Assembly: GCF_025717535.1 (NCBI RefSeq)
Contig: NZ_JAJIRO010000005.1
Span: 310,001 to 374,000, forward strand
Length of the DNA: 64,000 nt
Reading direction: 5' to 3'
Source of the DNA: Paucibacter sp. Y2R2-4
GTDB taxonomy: Bacteria; Pseudomonadota; Gammaproteobacteria; Burkholderiales; Burkholderiaceae_C
In this document: positions 18,845 to 27,614 of the stretch, piece by piece
Layout of the letters: each line of letters begins with the position of its first letter
Position numbering within the stretch: the first letter of the stretch is position 1
The notes under the pieces: generated by a model
What the model was told of the DNA's origin: nothing
The model's input: the letters and a program-made list of their open reading frames with translations, nothing else
Databases searched by the model: none
Position numbers and translations under genes: made by a program

Positions 18845-20254
18845 GTGAACTCCCGCGCTTATCGCTATCGATCGCTGGCCGCGAAGCTGGCCGAGGACCT
18901 CCGGGCCGGGGTCTATCCATCGGGTACTCGGTTGCCCTCGGTGCGTCAGCTGTGCGTCGACCATGGCGCCAGCCTGGCCACCATCGTCCATGCTTTGCAT
19001 GATCTAGAGGATGCCGGCCTGATCGAGGCCAGGCCACGGCAAGGCTTTTTCGCGAGCAAGGCGAAAAAGGCCGCGACCGCGCCGGCGAGCCGCGTTTCGA
19101 TGGAGTTGGCCGGGCGGCGCAAACGCTTGATGGCCTTGGCGGCGTCGCAGCCGGACTGTGTTTCGCTCGGGCATTTGGCTTTGCCGGCGTCTTTGCTTCC
19201 TATCGCAACACTCAGGCGTTTGATGACACGCGAGTTGCGCGTCGACCCCGCAGCCTTGTCTGGCGGCACGGTCTATGGGACGGAGCAGTTGCGCCAGCAA
19301 TTGGCCTTGCGCGCGCCGCGAATGGGCTGCCAGTTCAATGCGGAGGACATCGTCGTCACTCAGGGCGAGGGCGAGTCCTTGCAGCTGTGTTTGCGTCTTT
19401 TGTCCAAGCCTGGGGATTTGATTGCCGTGAGCAGCCCCGCGCCGCTGCGGGCCCTGGAGCTGATTGCGAGCCTGGGTTTGCGCGCGCTTGAGATTCCTGC
19501 AGCGAGTGAGGGGGGCCTGTCCATTCCTGCGCTCAGCCGTGCTTTGGCCGAGCACAAGATCGCCGCATGTCTGATGGAGCCGAGCTTTTACCGCGCCAGC
19601 GGTGGCTTGATGAGCGAGGCCCAGAAGCAGTCCTTGATGGACTTGTTGACGCAGCATCACTTGCCGATGATTGAGTGCGACATGATGGGCGAGCTCTACC
19701 GTGGGGCGCAGCGCCCGCGGCCCTTGAAGTCACTGGACCGGGAGGATTGGGTGCTGTACTGCGGCAGCTTTGCTTGCATCACCGGCACGGGCTTCAGCTT
19801 AGGCTATGTGGTCAGCGGACGCTGGCGCTTGCCCCTGCGAGCAGCGCGCGCGGTGCATGGCGAGTTGATTCCTCGGCTCAGCGATCAAGTTTTGGCCGCC
19901 TTCCTCGCCAGCGACGCCTTCGATCTGCATTTGCGCCGCTTGCGTCTGCGTTTAGCGAAGCAGGTCCAAGCCCATGAGGAGGCGGTGTTGGCCCAGTTCC
20001 CCGCCGGTACGCGCGTCAGCAGTGGCGAGGGCGGCTATGCGCTGTGGGTGGAGTTGCCGGGCCACCTGGATGCCTGCACCCTGCTGGAGCGCGCGCGGCA
20101 GCAGGGCTACAACTTTGTGCCTGGTGCGGTGTTCAGTTTGGGCACTCAGTTTGACCACTGCCTGCGGCTGACGGCGGCCCATCCGCTGGACGCGGCACGC
20201 ATGCAAGGACTTCGAACGCTGGGACAGTTGGCGCGGGAGCTTGCCGCGACTTGA
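18845..20254 (+). CDS. MocR-like regulator (GntR helix-turn-helix plus aminotransferase-like domain) lacking PLP residues
   Basis: A 469-residue protein with an N-terminal GntR winged helix-turn-helix (about residues 5-70: LAAKLAEDLRAG, GTRLPSVRQLC, LIEARPRQGFF) and a fold-type I aminotransferase-like domain (about 100-465). In active or PLP-binding MocR proteins the lysine sits in SFSK; here the aligned segment is GSFACITGTGFSLGY, with Cys at the Lys position and Ser at the downstream phosphate-binding Arg. The usual N-P motif is also replaced (FYRASGG). IECDMMGE keeps the cofactor Asp. So it probably regulates without a PLP Schiff base. The start is GTG 18845. The divergent MFS gene is a likely target. 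Confidence 0.85.
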   Translation: MNSRAYRYRSLAAKLAEDLRAGVYPSGTRLPSVRQLCVDHGASLATIVHALHDLEDAGLIEARPRQGFFASKAKKAATAPASRVSMELAGRRKRLMALAASQPDCVSLGHLALPASLLPIATLRRLMTRELRVDPAALSGGTVYGTEQLRQQLALRAPRMGCQFNAEDIVVTQGEGESLQLCLRLLSKPGDLIAVSSPAPLRALELIASLGLRALEIPAASEGGLSIPALSRALAEHKIAACLMEPSFYRASGGLMSEAQKQSLMDLLTQHHLPMIECDMMGELYRGAQRPRPLKSLDREDWVLYCGSFACITGTGFSLGYVVSGRWRLPLRAARAVHGELIPRLSDQVLAAFLASDAFDLHLRRLRLRLAKQVQAHEEAVLAQFPAGTRVSSGEGGYALWVELPGHLDACTLLERARQQGYNFVPGAVFSLGTQFDHCLRLTAAHPLDAARMQGLRTLGQLARELAAT

Positions 20255-20300
20255 ACGAAGTGCCTTGCTGGTACTTGGCATCAGGCAATTGCAGCTGAAT

Positions 20301-21095
20301 TTACTGATAGCTGCGCAAGATGCGATCAATCTGCCCGGACTTTTGCAGCGCATCCATGCCACGCTGCAGGCGACGCAAGACCTCGGCGCTCAGGTCTTTG
20401 CGGGCGTAAATTACATAACTTTTTTCGTTGACGGCAAAGGGCGTGTCGAATTGGCTGTTGTCCAGACCCGGTTGCTTGAGCGCATAGGCCAGCAGATAGT
20501 CGGAAGAAATCACCGCATCGAGACGGTCCAGGGCCAGCATGCGCACCCCTTGGAAGGGGTCGGCCATGCCGTACTTGCGGATGCTGTCGTCGTTGTTGAT
20601 GCTTTCGTCATAGAAGGCGCCGCGGGCCACCCCCAGCAGCTTGCCTTTGAGCTGGGCCACACTGCGGATCTCAGTGGACTTCTTGGCGATAACCACAAAC
20701 TTGAAGCTATGCATGGGTCGAACCCGCGTGGCCAGGGTCTCCAACTCCGGCCCTTCAATGCCCACGACCAAGTCGGTGCTGCCGTCCTTCAGCCCCAGGG
20801 CCAGGCGTACATACAAGGCCGAGCTGAAGTCCATGGGCAGCTCGGCCTGGCGCGCCAAGGTTTGCATGATCTCGTGATGCATGCCCGGGCGCTGCTGTGG
20901 GTCGCCGTGCAAGGTGTAGGGGGCCACATCGTTGAGCAGCACGCGCAAGGGCGGGTTCTGCGCAGCTGAGATCGGCTGGGCTTGGGCCTCAAGTGATTGA
21001 AGACCGGCCAGTGTCAGCACCGCCAGGCTACAAAGCTGGCGCAAGCTTGGAAAGCGTCGAGGCGGTAGTGCTGACAGAGAAGTAACACTCGGCAT
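20301..21095 (-). CDS. Periplasmic amino-acid-type solute-binding protein (family 3)
   Basis: A 264-residue exported protein with a signal peptide (hydrophobic LCSLAVLTLAGLQSLEAQAQ end) and a family-3 extracellular binding domain: LRVLLNDVAPYTLHG, PGMHHEIMQTLARQ, VVGIEGPELETLATRV, RSVAQLKGKLLGVARGAF and the LALDRLDAVISSD segment. No permease or ATPase lies beside it, so it may be an orphan binding protein for a chemoreceptor or sensor kinase rather than an ABC importer part. The C-terminus LQKSGQIDRILRSY is typical. Ligand unknown. Confidence 0.8.
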   Translation of the reverse strand: MPSVTSLSALPPRRFPSLRQLCSLAVLTLAGLQSLEAQAQPISAAQNPPLRVLLNDVAPYTLHGDPQQRPGMHHEIMQTLARQAELPMDFSSALYVRLALGLKDGSTDLVVGIEGPELETLATRVRPMHSFKFVVIAKKSTEIRSVAQLKGKLLGVARGAFYDESINNDDSIRKYGMADPFQGVRMLALDRLDAVISSDYLLAYALKQPGLDNSQFDTPFAVNEKSYVIYARKDLSAEVLRRLQRGMDALQKSGQIDRILRSYQ

Positions 21096-21154
21096 GGTGC
21101 CAGTTTAACGAGCGCTTTAACCCCTATCGACGCGAGGCCGAGGCGCGAGTCCAA

Positions 21155-23008
21155 CTACACGCTGAGCAAGACTGCGCTGCTTCGGGCCGGCAGTTCTAGC
21201 TGCACATGGCCATCGCTGAGGCTGAATTCCTGGCCCCAGGCCGCTTGCCATTGCTTGACCGGCACCGGCAGCTTCCATACCGGCAAACGCAGCGAAACAG
21301 GCGCAGCGCCGCGGTTCACCACGATGAGGCTGGCCTCCCAATCGCTGTGGCGGGCGTAGGCGATGCAGTCGCCTTCGGCGAACAGGGTTTGCACCGCGCC
21401 GTGGCGCCATTCGCCGCGGCTTTGGCGCAGGCGGATCAGGGCTTGGTAATGGGCAAACAGCGGCTGGTTCCATTGCTCGCGGTCCCAGATGAAGGGGCGA
21501 CGGCAGTCCGGGTCCGGCCCGCCGGCCAGGCCGATTTCGTCACCGTAATAGATGCAAGGCGTGCCGGGGCGGCTGAACAGCAGGGTGGCGGCCAGCTTCA
21601 TGGCGGCCGTGTCTTCGTTCAGCAGCGTAAAGAAGCGGGTGGTGTCGTGGCTGTCCAGCAGGTTCAGCTGGGCTAACTGGTTATCAAAAGGAATGCAGGC
21701 TTGGGCGCGGTCCAGCCAAGCAGTGAAGGCCGTGGTCGAGAGCTTGATCGGCTGGTAGGCCACATCCTGGCCGGCCAGCCAGGATCGCACCGGATGGGCG
21801 AAGCCGTAGTAGTTCATCGCGCCGTCTTCCTGATCACCCTGCAGCCAGCGGGTGGCCTCGGAGAAATGCTCGCCCAGCACATAGGCTTGCGCGTTCTCGG
21901 ACTTGATGGCTTGGCGGAATTCTTTGAGATAGAAGCTGTTGTTCGTGGCGCCCGAGCCTTCGCCCAACATATGGATGACGTCGAGCCGCCAACCGTCGAT
22001 GTTGTAGGGCGCTTGCAGCCAGCGGCGCAGCACTGAGTCAGGCGCGGCATAGACGGCGTCTTGCACGCCTTGGGTCGCGAAGTTCAGCACCGGCAGCGAG
22101 TCAAAACCCTTCCAGCCAAAGTGATAGCCCTGCGCATCAAAGAGGTAGAAGCTGCGGTAGGGCGAGTCCTTTGAGGCCTTGGCTTCTTTGAACCAGCGGT
22201 GGTTGACGCCGGTGTGGTTGACCACGCCGTCCAGCAGCAAACGCATGCCGCGTTGGTGCAGGGCGGCGCTGAGTTCCTCCAGCGCCGCATTGCCGCCCAG
22301 GTGCTCGTCGACCACGGTGTAATCGTCGCTGTCGTACTTGTGATTGCTGCCGGAGGCAAAGATGGGGTTCAGGTATACCGCGCTGACGCCCAAGTCATTT
22401 TGCAAATAGTCGAGCTTGGCAGTGACGCCGGCCAAGTCACCCCCATAAAAGCTGTTGGCTGCATTGTTCAAATCCACCGGGGCCTGCTGCTGCGGCCATT
22501 CGGGCTGCACCACCACGCGACCCGCTTGGCCGGGCAAGGCTTGGCCCGCGCGATCGGCGGCCGGCTTGCCTGCATAAAAGCGATCCGGAAAGATTTGGTA
22601 GAAGACTTGATCGCGCACCCAGGCTGGCGGCATTTGGCTGGGGTGAATGCGAAAGTGCCGATCCTCCGGCGGCAGGTGTTCATGGGCACCGTCGGCGGCC
22701 AGCCAGTACTGCGTGCCGTCGGCCAGCACCTTGAAGGCATAGAGGGTCAAGGGGTTGCCGCTGTCCCAGGGCAAAAATGCCTCCCAGCGATGCAACTCGG
22801 CGCAGCGGCCGGCGTAGTGCATGAGGATCAACTGCTCCTCATTGTCTGGCTGGCTGCGCAGATAGACGCTGTCGAACTGCTCGCGCTCGCTCAGCAGGCT
22901 GAGCCGGCAACCACCGGCCTCGAGTTGCAGCCAGGGCGCAATCGGGGGATGCAAGAGCAGGGGAGCGGCAGCAAGAACAGACATGGGAGCGGGCATGAGA
23001 GCAGACAT
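21155..23008 (-). CDS. malZ: Maltodextrin glucosidase (MalZ-type, GH13)
   Basis: Cytoplasmic GH13 enzyme expected to release glucose from the reducing end of short maltodextrins. About 617 residues from the ATG at 23008; the frame is open 53 codons further, so the exact start is uncertain. An N-terminal beta domain precedes DQVFYQIFPDRF, the family signature. Catalytic residues sit in DGWRLDVIHMLGE (Asp nucleophile), YVLGEHFSE (Glu acid/base) and LLDSHDTTRF (third Asp). YGGDLAGV and PIFASGSNHKYDS match MalZ and neopullulanase subfamilies. There is no signal peptide. It lies about 17 kb from the main alpha-glucan region but should feed the same pathway. Confidence 0.87.
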   Translation of the reverse strand: MSALMPAPMSVLAAAPLLLHPPIAPWLQLEAGGCRLSLLSEREQFDSVYLRSQPDNEEQLILMHYAGRCAELHRWEAFLPWDSGNPLTLYAFKVLADGTQYWLAADGAHEHLPPEDRHFRIHPSQMPPAWVRDQVFYQIFPDRFYAGKPAADRAGQALPGQAGRVVVQPEWPQQQAPVDLNNAANSFYGGDLAGVTAKLDYLQNDLGVSAVYLNPIFASGSNHKYDSDDYTVVDEHLGGNAALEELSAALHQRGMRLLLDGVVNHTGVNHRWFKEAKASKDSPYRSFYLFDAQGYHFGWKGFDSLPVLNFATQGVQDAVYAAPDSVLRRWLQAPYNIDGWRLDVIHMLGEGSGATNNSFYLKEFRQAIKSENAQAYVLGEHFSEATRWLQGDQEDGAMNYYGFAHPVRSWLAGQDVAYQPIKLSTTAFTAWLDRAQACIPFDNQLAQLNLLDSHDTTRFFTLLNEDTAAMKLAATLLFSRPGTPCIYYGDEIGLAGGPDPDCRRPFIWDREQWNQPLFAHYQALIRLRQSRGEWRHGAVQTLFAEGDCIAYARHSDWEASLIVVNRGAAPVSLRLPVWKLPVPVKQWQAAWGQEFSLSDGHVQLELPARSSAVLLSV

Positions 23009-23195
23009 GGTTGCTTCGTCTCTGGAGGAGCCGGAAGGACTCTGTAGGAATGCGGCGGATTGTCCGGAGCATAGGGCCTCTTCAGCGTCAGCCCCGGGGG
23101 TGGATTGCGCTGGTGTAGCCCAGGCTTGCCTGTCCTTGGGCGTGTTTGAACCCGTGAGGGAATTCACACTTGCTCGTCAAAACTAGGGTTTTCCC

Positions 23196-23217
23196 TTGAC
23201 TGATTGATACCAGTCAA
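23196..23217. promoter_or_regulatory. Inverted repeat TTGACTG-N8-CAGTCAA
   Basis: Perfect 7-bp arms (23196-23202 and 23211-23217) with an 8-bp spacer. Related half sites (ACCAGTTG at 23230, ACCAGTCAA at 23241) follow within 30 bases. It lies about 190 bases upstream of malZ and just before the riboswitch, so it may be an operator for either transcript. The regulator is unknown. Confidence 0.5.
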
Positions 23218-23249
23218 AGACACTTCAATACCAGTTGCGAACCAGTCAA

Positions 23250-23366
23250 TGGAAGCGCAAGGGTTTATCGGCACACCCGCTTGAAAGACGGGGTCGCAAA
23301 GCTTCCGGTCTACCGTGCCGGCGAATCTCAAATTCGCAGGCACCAAGATAGCGGGGTTGCCAAGCC
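23250..23366 (+). ncRNA. Cyclic di-GMP-I riboswitch (GEMM type) upstream of chemoreceptor
   Basis: The sequence contains the conserved GEMM blocks in order: GGCACACC (23270-23277), a stem closed by a GAAA loop (CCCG 23276-23279 with CGGG, loop 23283-23286), TCGCAAAGC (23294-23302), TCCGG (23304-23308), a variable hairpin (GTGCC/GGCAC around GCGAAT/ATTCGC, 23315-23343), and GCGGGGTTGCC (23351-23361). Order and spacing match the class-I c-di-GMP aptamer as known from Vibrio and Geobacter. The expression platform, somewhere in 23362-23628, is not obvious: no hairpin with a following T-run was found. Binding of c-di-GMP is inferred, not shown. Confidence 0.82.
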
Positions 23367-23628
23367 AGTCCACAGTCACCGCAGCTCTTGTTTGCGGGAT
23401 AGTCAGGACAGGTTTGTCTGGCAGAACTGTGTTGGCGCGATGCCGCCACCGACCTCGCTGCTGCGGCTCTCTTCTCGTTTTTCATTTCTCGGGGCGTGCC
23501 TTTGGGTCCACGTTAATTGGCCACTTGTCGGTCTCACCCTGCACGCCCGGCGGCTTTTTATTGGCCGCGGCTTGCCCATGTCTGCGCGCTTGTCGCAAGA
23601 CATGCTTTGCCAGAGAAATGTCTTGAAG

Positions 23629-25614
23629 ATGAATGATTTGTTCGCCGCCCATTCCACCCCTATCGCAGCTCCTTTGAGCTCACCGGTGCCTGCCAGCCTT
23701 GCGCGTCGCGTTGCCTTGGCCGGTGGCTTCGGTGTGGCCGCCTTGATTGGCTTGAGCTGCCTGGGCCTGAGCCTACAAAGCACCCAGGTGGAGCGCGAAC
23801 GTGCCGCGCAACTGGCCGCCAGCGAGGCCGTCGCCGTGGCCCGCATGGCCGACTCCTTTGACAGCAGCGCCCGCCTGATGGTGGATCGCTTCTACAACAC
23901 CTTCGCCACCGACTTCAAAGGCAGCTTCAGCCTGCAAGATGGTGGCGCAGAGCTGCTGTTCGAGGGTCAAAAAATGGCCGGCAACTTCGAGGCTGTGGAC
24001 CGCTTCAGCCGCAACACCGGCGGCGCCGCCACGCTCTTCATGCGCAAGGGCGATGACTTTTTGCGCATCAGCACCTCGCTGAAAAAAGAGAACGGCGAAC
24101 GCGCCGTCGGTACGCTCTTGGGCACCGCCCACCCGGCCTACCGCAAGATGATGGAAGGCCAGCCCTATGTGGGCAAGGCGGTGCTGTTTGGCAAGCCTTT
24201 CATGAACCATTACCAACCGATCAAGGACCCCAGCGGTGCGGTCATTGGCATCTTGTTTGTCGGCTTTGACACCAGCGAGTTCCAGCAGTCGCTGAGCAAG
24301 CTGAGCGAAAGCGTCAAGCTCTTTGATACCGGTGGCGTCTATGTGGTGGACCCGACCGGCGCCAAGGGCCGCCCCTTGTTCAAGCTGCACCCCAGCCAGG
24401 CCGGCAAGCCGGTGGCCGAGGTGGACGCCGCCGCCGAGACCTTCTTGAGCGAACTGTTTCAGCGTGTGGAAAAGGGCGATCAGGCCGCGGCCACTCGCGC
24501 GCCGGCGTTGCTGAACAAGGCCAATGACGACGCCTGGGTGGTGGCGCGCCGCAGTGAGGCGACTGGTTTGTGGGTGGTGGCCGAGGTGTCCGATCGTCAG
24601 GCCCTGCGTCAGCATTGGCATGAGCTGCGCAAGCTCTGGTTGACCCTGGGCCTGGCCAGCTTGGCCCTGGCAATCGGCTTGTGGATGCTGCTGCGCCGCT
24701 GGGTCGCGGCTCCCTTGGCGGTCTTGAATGCGGCGGTGACGCGCGTGGCGGGTGGCGATTTGTCGGCCCCGGTGCAAGCCTTGCGCCAGGATGATTTGGG
24801 CGCTTTGGCCGGCAATGTGGAGCGCATGCGCCAACAGTTGGCGCAGACCATTGGTTCGGTGCGCATGGCCACCGACGGCATCTCCACCGCCAGCTCGCAA
24901 GTGGCGGCCGGCAGCCAGGACTTGTCGGGTCGCACCGAGAGCGGCGCCAGCAGCTTGCAGCAGATCGCCAGCTCCATCGAGCAGTTGACCGGTGCGGTCA
25001 GCCAAACCGCTGAGGCGGCCCGTTCGGCCACCGAATTGGCGGTGACGGCCAATCAAGCGGCCGAGCAGGGCGGTGAAGTGATGCAGCAAATGATGATGAA
25101 GATGGACGACATCAATACCGCCAGCCGCAAGATCGGCGAGGTCATCGGCACCATCGATGCCATCGCTTTCCAGACCAATATCCTGGCCCTGAATGCCGCC
25201 GTGGAAGCGGCGCGCGCCGGTGAGCAGGGCCGCGGCTTTGCGGTGGTGGCTAAAGAAGTGCGCAGCTTGGCCCAACATTGCGCCGAGTCAGCGCGTGAGA
25301 TCAAGGGGCTGATCGGCGGCAGCGTCGATTGCGTGGACTCGGGCCTGAAGCTGGTGCAAACCGCCGGCCGCTCGATGCAAGACATCCTCAGCAGCATTGC
25401 CCGCGTCAACACGGTGGTGATGGAAATCAACGATGCCACCCGCGAGCAGCGCAGCGGCATCGGCCAGGTCAATGCCGCCATCAGCGACTTGGACAACAGC
25501 ACCCAGCAAAACGCGGCCTTGGTGGAGGAGAGCACTGCCGCCGCCGAGAGCCTGCGCGCTCAGGCGCAGGGCTTGGCCGAGATGGTCAGCGGCTTTCGTT
25601 TGCAAAAGGCCTGA
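23629..25614 (+). CDS. Methyl-accepting chemotaxis protein with Cache sensor
   Basis: A chemoreceptor of about 661 residues. It has a cytoplasmic start, a first membrane segment (about 27-49, [17 protein letters not shown]), a periplasmic Cache_3-Cache_2 type sensor (about 60-330; [53 protein letters not shown]), a second membrane segment (about 337-357), a HAMP domain and a signalling domain. The hairpin tip is [20 protein letters not shown] (about residue 512). No C-terminal CheR-binding pentapeptide is visible. The ATG at 23629 is chosen because upstream in-frame sequence is the riboswitch and leader. c-di-GMP control would link this receptor to the many GGDEF proteins nearby. Confidence 0.88.
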   Translation: MNDLFAAHSTPIAAPLSSPVPASLARRVALAGGFGVAALIGLSCLGLSLQSTQVERERAAQLAASEAVAVARMADSFDSSARLMVDRFYNTFATDFKGSFSLQDGGAELLFEGQKMAGNFEAVDRFSRNTGGAATLFMRKGDDFLRISTSLKKENGERAVGTLLGTAHPAYRKMMEGQPYVGKAVLFGKPFMNHYQPIKDPSGAVIGILFVGFDTSEFQQSLSKLSESVKLFDTGGVYVVDPTGAKGRPLFKLHPSQAGKPVAEVDAAAETFLSELFQRVEKGDQAAATRAPALLNKANDDAWVVARRSEATGLWVVAEVSDRQALRQHWHELRKLWLTLGLASLALAIGLWMLLRRWVAAPLAVLNAAVTRVAGGDLSAPVQALRQDDLGALAGNVERMRQQLAQTIGSVRMATDGISTASSQVAAGSQDLSGRTESGASSLQQIASSIEQLTGAVSQTAEAARSATELAVTANQAAEQGGEVMQQMMMKMDDINTASRKIGEVIGTIDAIAFQTNILALNAAVEAARAGEQGRGFAVVAKEVRSLAQHCAESAREIKGLIGGSVDCVDSGLKLVQTAGRSMQDILSSIARVNTVVMEINDATREQRSGIGQVNAAISDLDNSTQQNAALVEESTAAAESLRAQAQGLAEMVSGFRLQKA

Positions 25615-25650
25615 AGGCTAGTCCCTGTTCGGCTCTTTTCGGCCTTGGCT

Positions 25651-27444
25651 TCAGCGCTGACGCCGCACCAGCTGCACCGCCTCGGCACGCGAGCCCAGGC
25701 CTAACTTGCTGTACGCACGGTTGATGTGGGTCTTGACGGTGGCGACCGAGACAAAGAGCTGAGCGGCGATCTGCTCATTGCTGAGCGGCTCGCCAATCAG
25801 GCGCAGCACCTGCCATTCCCGCAGCGTCAGGCCCAGCGGCGGGGCCTCGCCGCTCGCTGTTGCATCAGCGCTGGCCTCGGCTGGCGAGTCAGCGGCACTC
25901 GTCTCCGGCGCCTCCACCTGCAGCCGGTTCAGCAGGTCTTTGGCATGCTCGCGGGCGCGCCGGTGGTGGACGATGGCGGGCGTGGCCAGCAAGGCATTCA
26001 AGGGCCCGATCAGCTTGGGCGCCAGCCACAGCAGGTCCATCTCCGAGGGCTCTTCGGCGTCCAGCCATTGGCGCAGGGCCAGCAGGTCTGGCGTCGGGGA
26101 ACCCAGGGCCTGAATCAGCTGCAAGCGGCGCGAGAGCAGCGGCAAGGGCCGCGCCTGCAGCTCTGCGTTCAAGGCCTGCAGCCGCTCCGCCGGCCAGGGC
26201 CGGGCGCCCAGCAGCGCGGCGCCGGCCTGCAGCACCCAGCGTTCCAGTTCGTACAAGCTGGCCGAGTCCTTGATGCTTGCCGCTGAGCTATCGGCCAAGC
26301 TCAACAGGGTGGGCAGCTCATGGCGCTGCGCGGCCAACCAGATCTGCGCATGCAAAAGTCGGTTGCGCCATTTGAAGCAGTAAAAGGTCTTGCGTTCGCG
26401 CCCCTCTAACTCTTGCAGCCCGTTGGCGGCGGCGTCCAAGCGATCCTCGGCCAAGCATTGCACGGCTTGATCCAGCAGCTGCGGGAAGGCCATGTAGTCC
26501 TGCTCGGGCCAGGGCGCTTCCAGCGGCCGCAAGCCATGCGCCTGGCGCAGGCGCTGTGCTTCCTGGGCATAGAGCTGGGCCGGGGCGGGCAGGTCTTGCT
26601 GCACATGCAGTTCGGCCAAAGCTTGTAGGGCGTCGATCTGCAGCAGCGTGGCCTTGTCTCGCGCGGCGCCTTTGAGTGCTGCGCTGAGAGGGGCAATGGC
26701 TTCTTGTGGCCGGCCCGATTCCAGCAAGGCCAGGCCCAGGGTGTAGCGGGCCAGCAGGGCGGGCGGGTTCAGGTCATTCGGAAAAGCGTCGATGGCGACC
26801 TTGGCCTGCTGGCAAGCGCGCGGTGCTTGGTCGAACATCTGCGCGATGCGGGCTTGCAGCGTGGCGCGCAGGGCCGGGCTCAAACCTGGAGCGCTTTGCA
26901 GCACGCGCTCCACCGAGTGCGGTTCGCCGGCAACCTCGATGGTCCAGATAAAGCGCAGGCCCAGCAACTCGCCCTCTTGCAGCCCTGGGTGCAATTGATT
27001 CAGGGTCAAAAACTTGCCCACCAAGGGGCGGGCCGGGCTGTAGAACAGCCACCAGCCGGCGCTCTCCAGCAGGTCCAGCTGCATATCCGGCCGACCATGG
27101 CTGAGCAGCAACTCGGCCGCGCGGACGGTCTGGCCAGAGTTCAAAAACAGCCGCACCGCGCGGGTCAGCAAGTCTTCGTCGACAGGCGTGCTCGCGGGCA
27201 TCTGCGCTTCGGCGGCTTCGCCCTGCTGAGCCAGCGCGGCTTCGATATCGCGTGGGGTTTGCGTCAGTAGGGCGGCCAGGGTCAGGGTGTCCAGCGGGCC
27301 CAGCAATTGCAGCGCGGCGAGTACGCGCGCAGGCAGGGCTCGAGCTTGTGGCGCATCAGCTGGGGTGTCAGCGTGGATGTCAGCGTCGGCAATCAGGGGA
27401 GCGGGCAAACTGGAGCTCATGCGGGGAGTGGATGAATAAGCCAT
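25651..27444 (-). CDS. LuxR family regulator resembling the C-terminal half of MalT
   Basis: About 597 residues, starting at ATG 27444 or 27420; neither has a strong ribosome site. The C-terminal LuxR helix-turn-helix (LTLREWQVLRLIGEPLSNEQ, LFVSVATVKTHINRAYSKLG) is clear. The preceding 450 residues are all-helical, TPR-like repeats resembling the sensor domain of MalT-type LAL regulators. The N-terminal ATPase of such proteins is missing: no Walker A motif is present. A linker rich in Ala/Glu/Ser joins sensor and DNA-binding parts. Whether it regulates maltodextrin genes is open; it lies among malZ, a chemoreceptor and a MATE gene. Confidence 0.78.
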   Translation of the reverse strand: MAYSSTPRMSSSLPAPLIADADIHADTPADAPQARALPARVLAALQLLGPLDTLTLAALLTQTPRDIEAALAQQGEAAEAQMPASTPVDEDLLTRAVRLFLNSGQTVRAAELLLSHGRPDMQLDLLESAGWWLFYSPARPLVGKFLTLNQLHPGLQEGELLGLRFIWTIEVAGEPHSVERVLQSAPGLSPALRATLQARIAQMFDQAPRACQQAKVAIDAFPNDLNPPALLARYTLGLALLESGRPQEAIAPLSAALKGAARDKATLLQIDALQALAELHVQQDLPAPAQLYAQEAQRLRQAHGLRPLEAPWPEQDYMAFPQLLDQAVQCLAEDRLDAAANGLQELEGRERKTFYCFKWRNRLLHAQIWLAAQRHELPTLLSLADSSAASIKDSASLYELERWVLQAGAALLGARPWPAERLQALNAELQARPLPLLSRRLQLIQALGSPTPDLLALRQWLDAEEPSEMDLLWLAPKLIGPLNALLATPAIVHHRRAREHAKDLLNRLQVEAPETSAADSPAEASADATASGEAPPLGLTLREWQVLRLIGEPLSNEQIAAQLFVSVATVKTHINRAYSKLGLGSRAEAVQLVRRQR

Positions 27445-27614
27445 GGCCGAATCCACCACCGGGGTGGACGCTGGCGTGCATCGCGCTTGTAACAATAGCG
27501 CGACTGCAGTCTAAGGGCTCGCTGTGGCTTATCGCCCACGGGTGCGGGGCTGTGGGCCGGTCAGCAGATGCCGTGCTGGCTTTTTGCTTTTCTTCGTTCC
27601 TGCGTTTTTTGTTG

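Larger units (their letters stand above)
23009..23628. promoter_or_regulatory. Long divergent regulatory region between malZ and a chemoreceptor gene
   Basis: 620 bases without a convincing gene. It contains an inverted repeat (23196-23217), a c-di-GMP-I type riboswitch (23250-23366) and about 265 bases of leader before the chemoreceptor ATG at 23629. The frame of the chemoreceptor is open upstream to 23281, but that part overlaps the riboswitch and does not look like protein. Confidence 0.65.

Noticed and set aside
23511-23580. Possible terminator with CGGCGGC and GCCGCGG arms in the chemoreceptor leader
   Set aside because: The T-run lies in the loop, not after the stem, and the stem has a bulge, so it does not fit a rho-independent terminator.
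23281-23628. 116-codon N-terminal extension of the chemoreceptor
   Set aside because: It overlaps the riboswitch and leader, does not resemble a signal or sensor region, and the protein from ATG 23629 has the normal chemoreceptor N-terminus.
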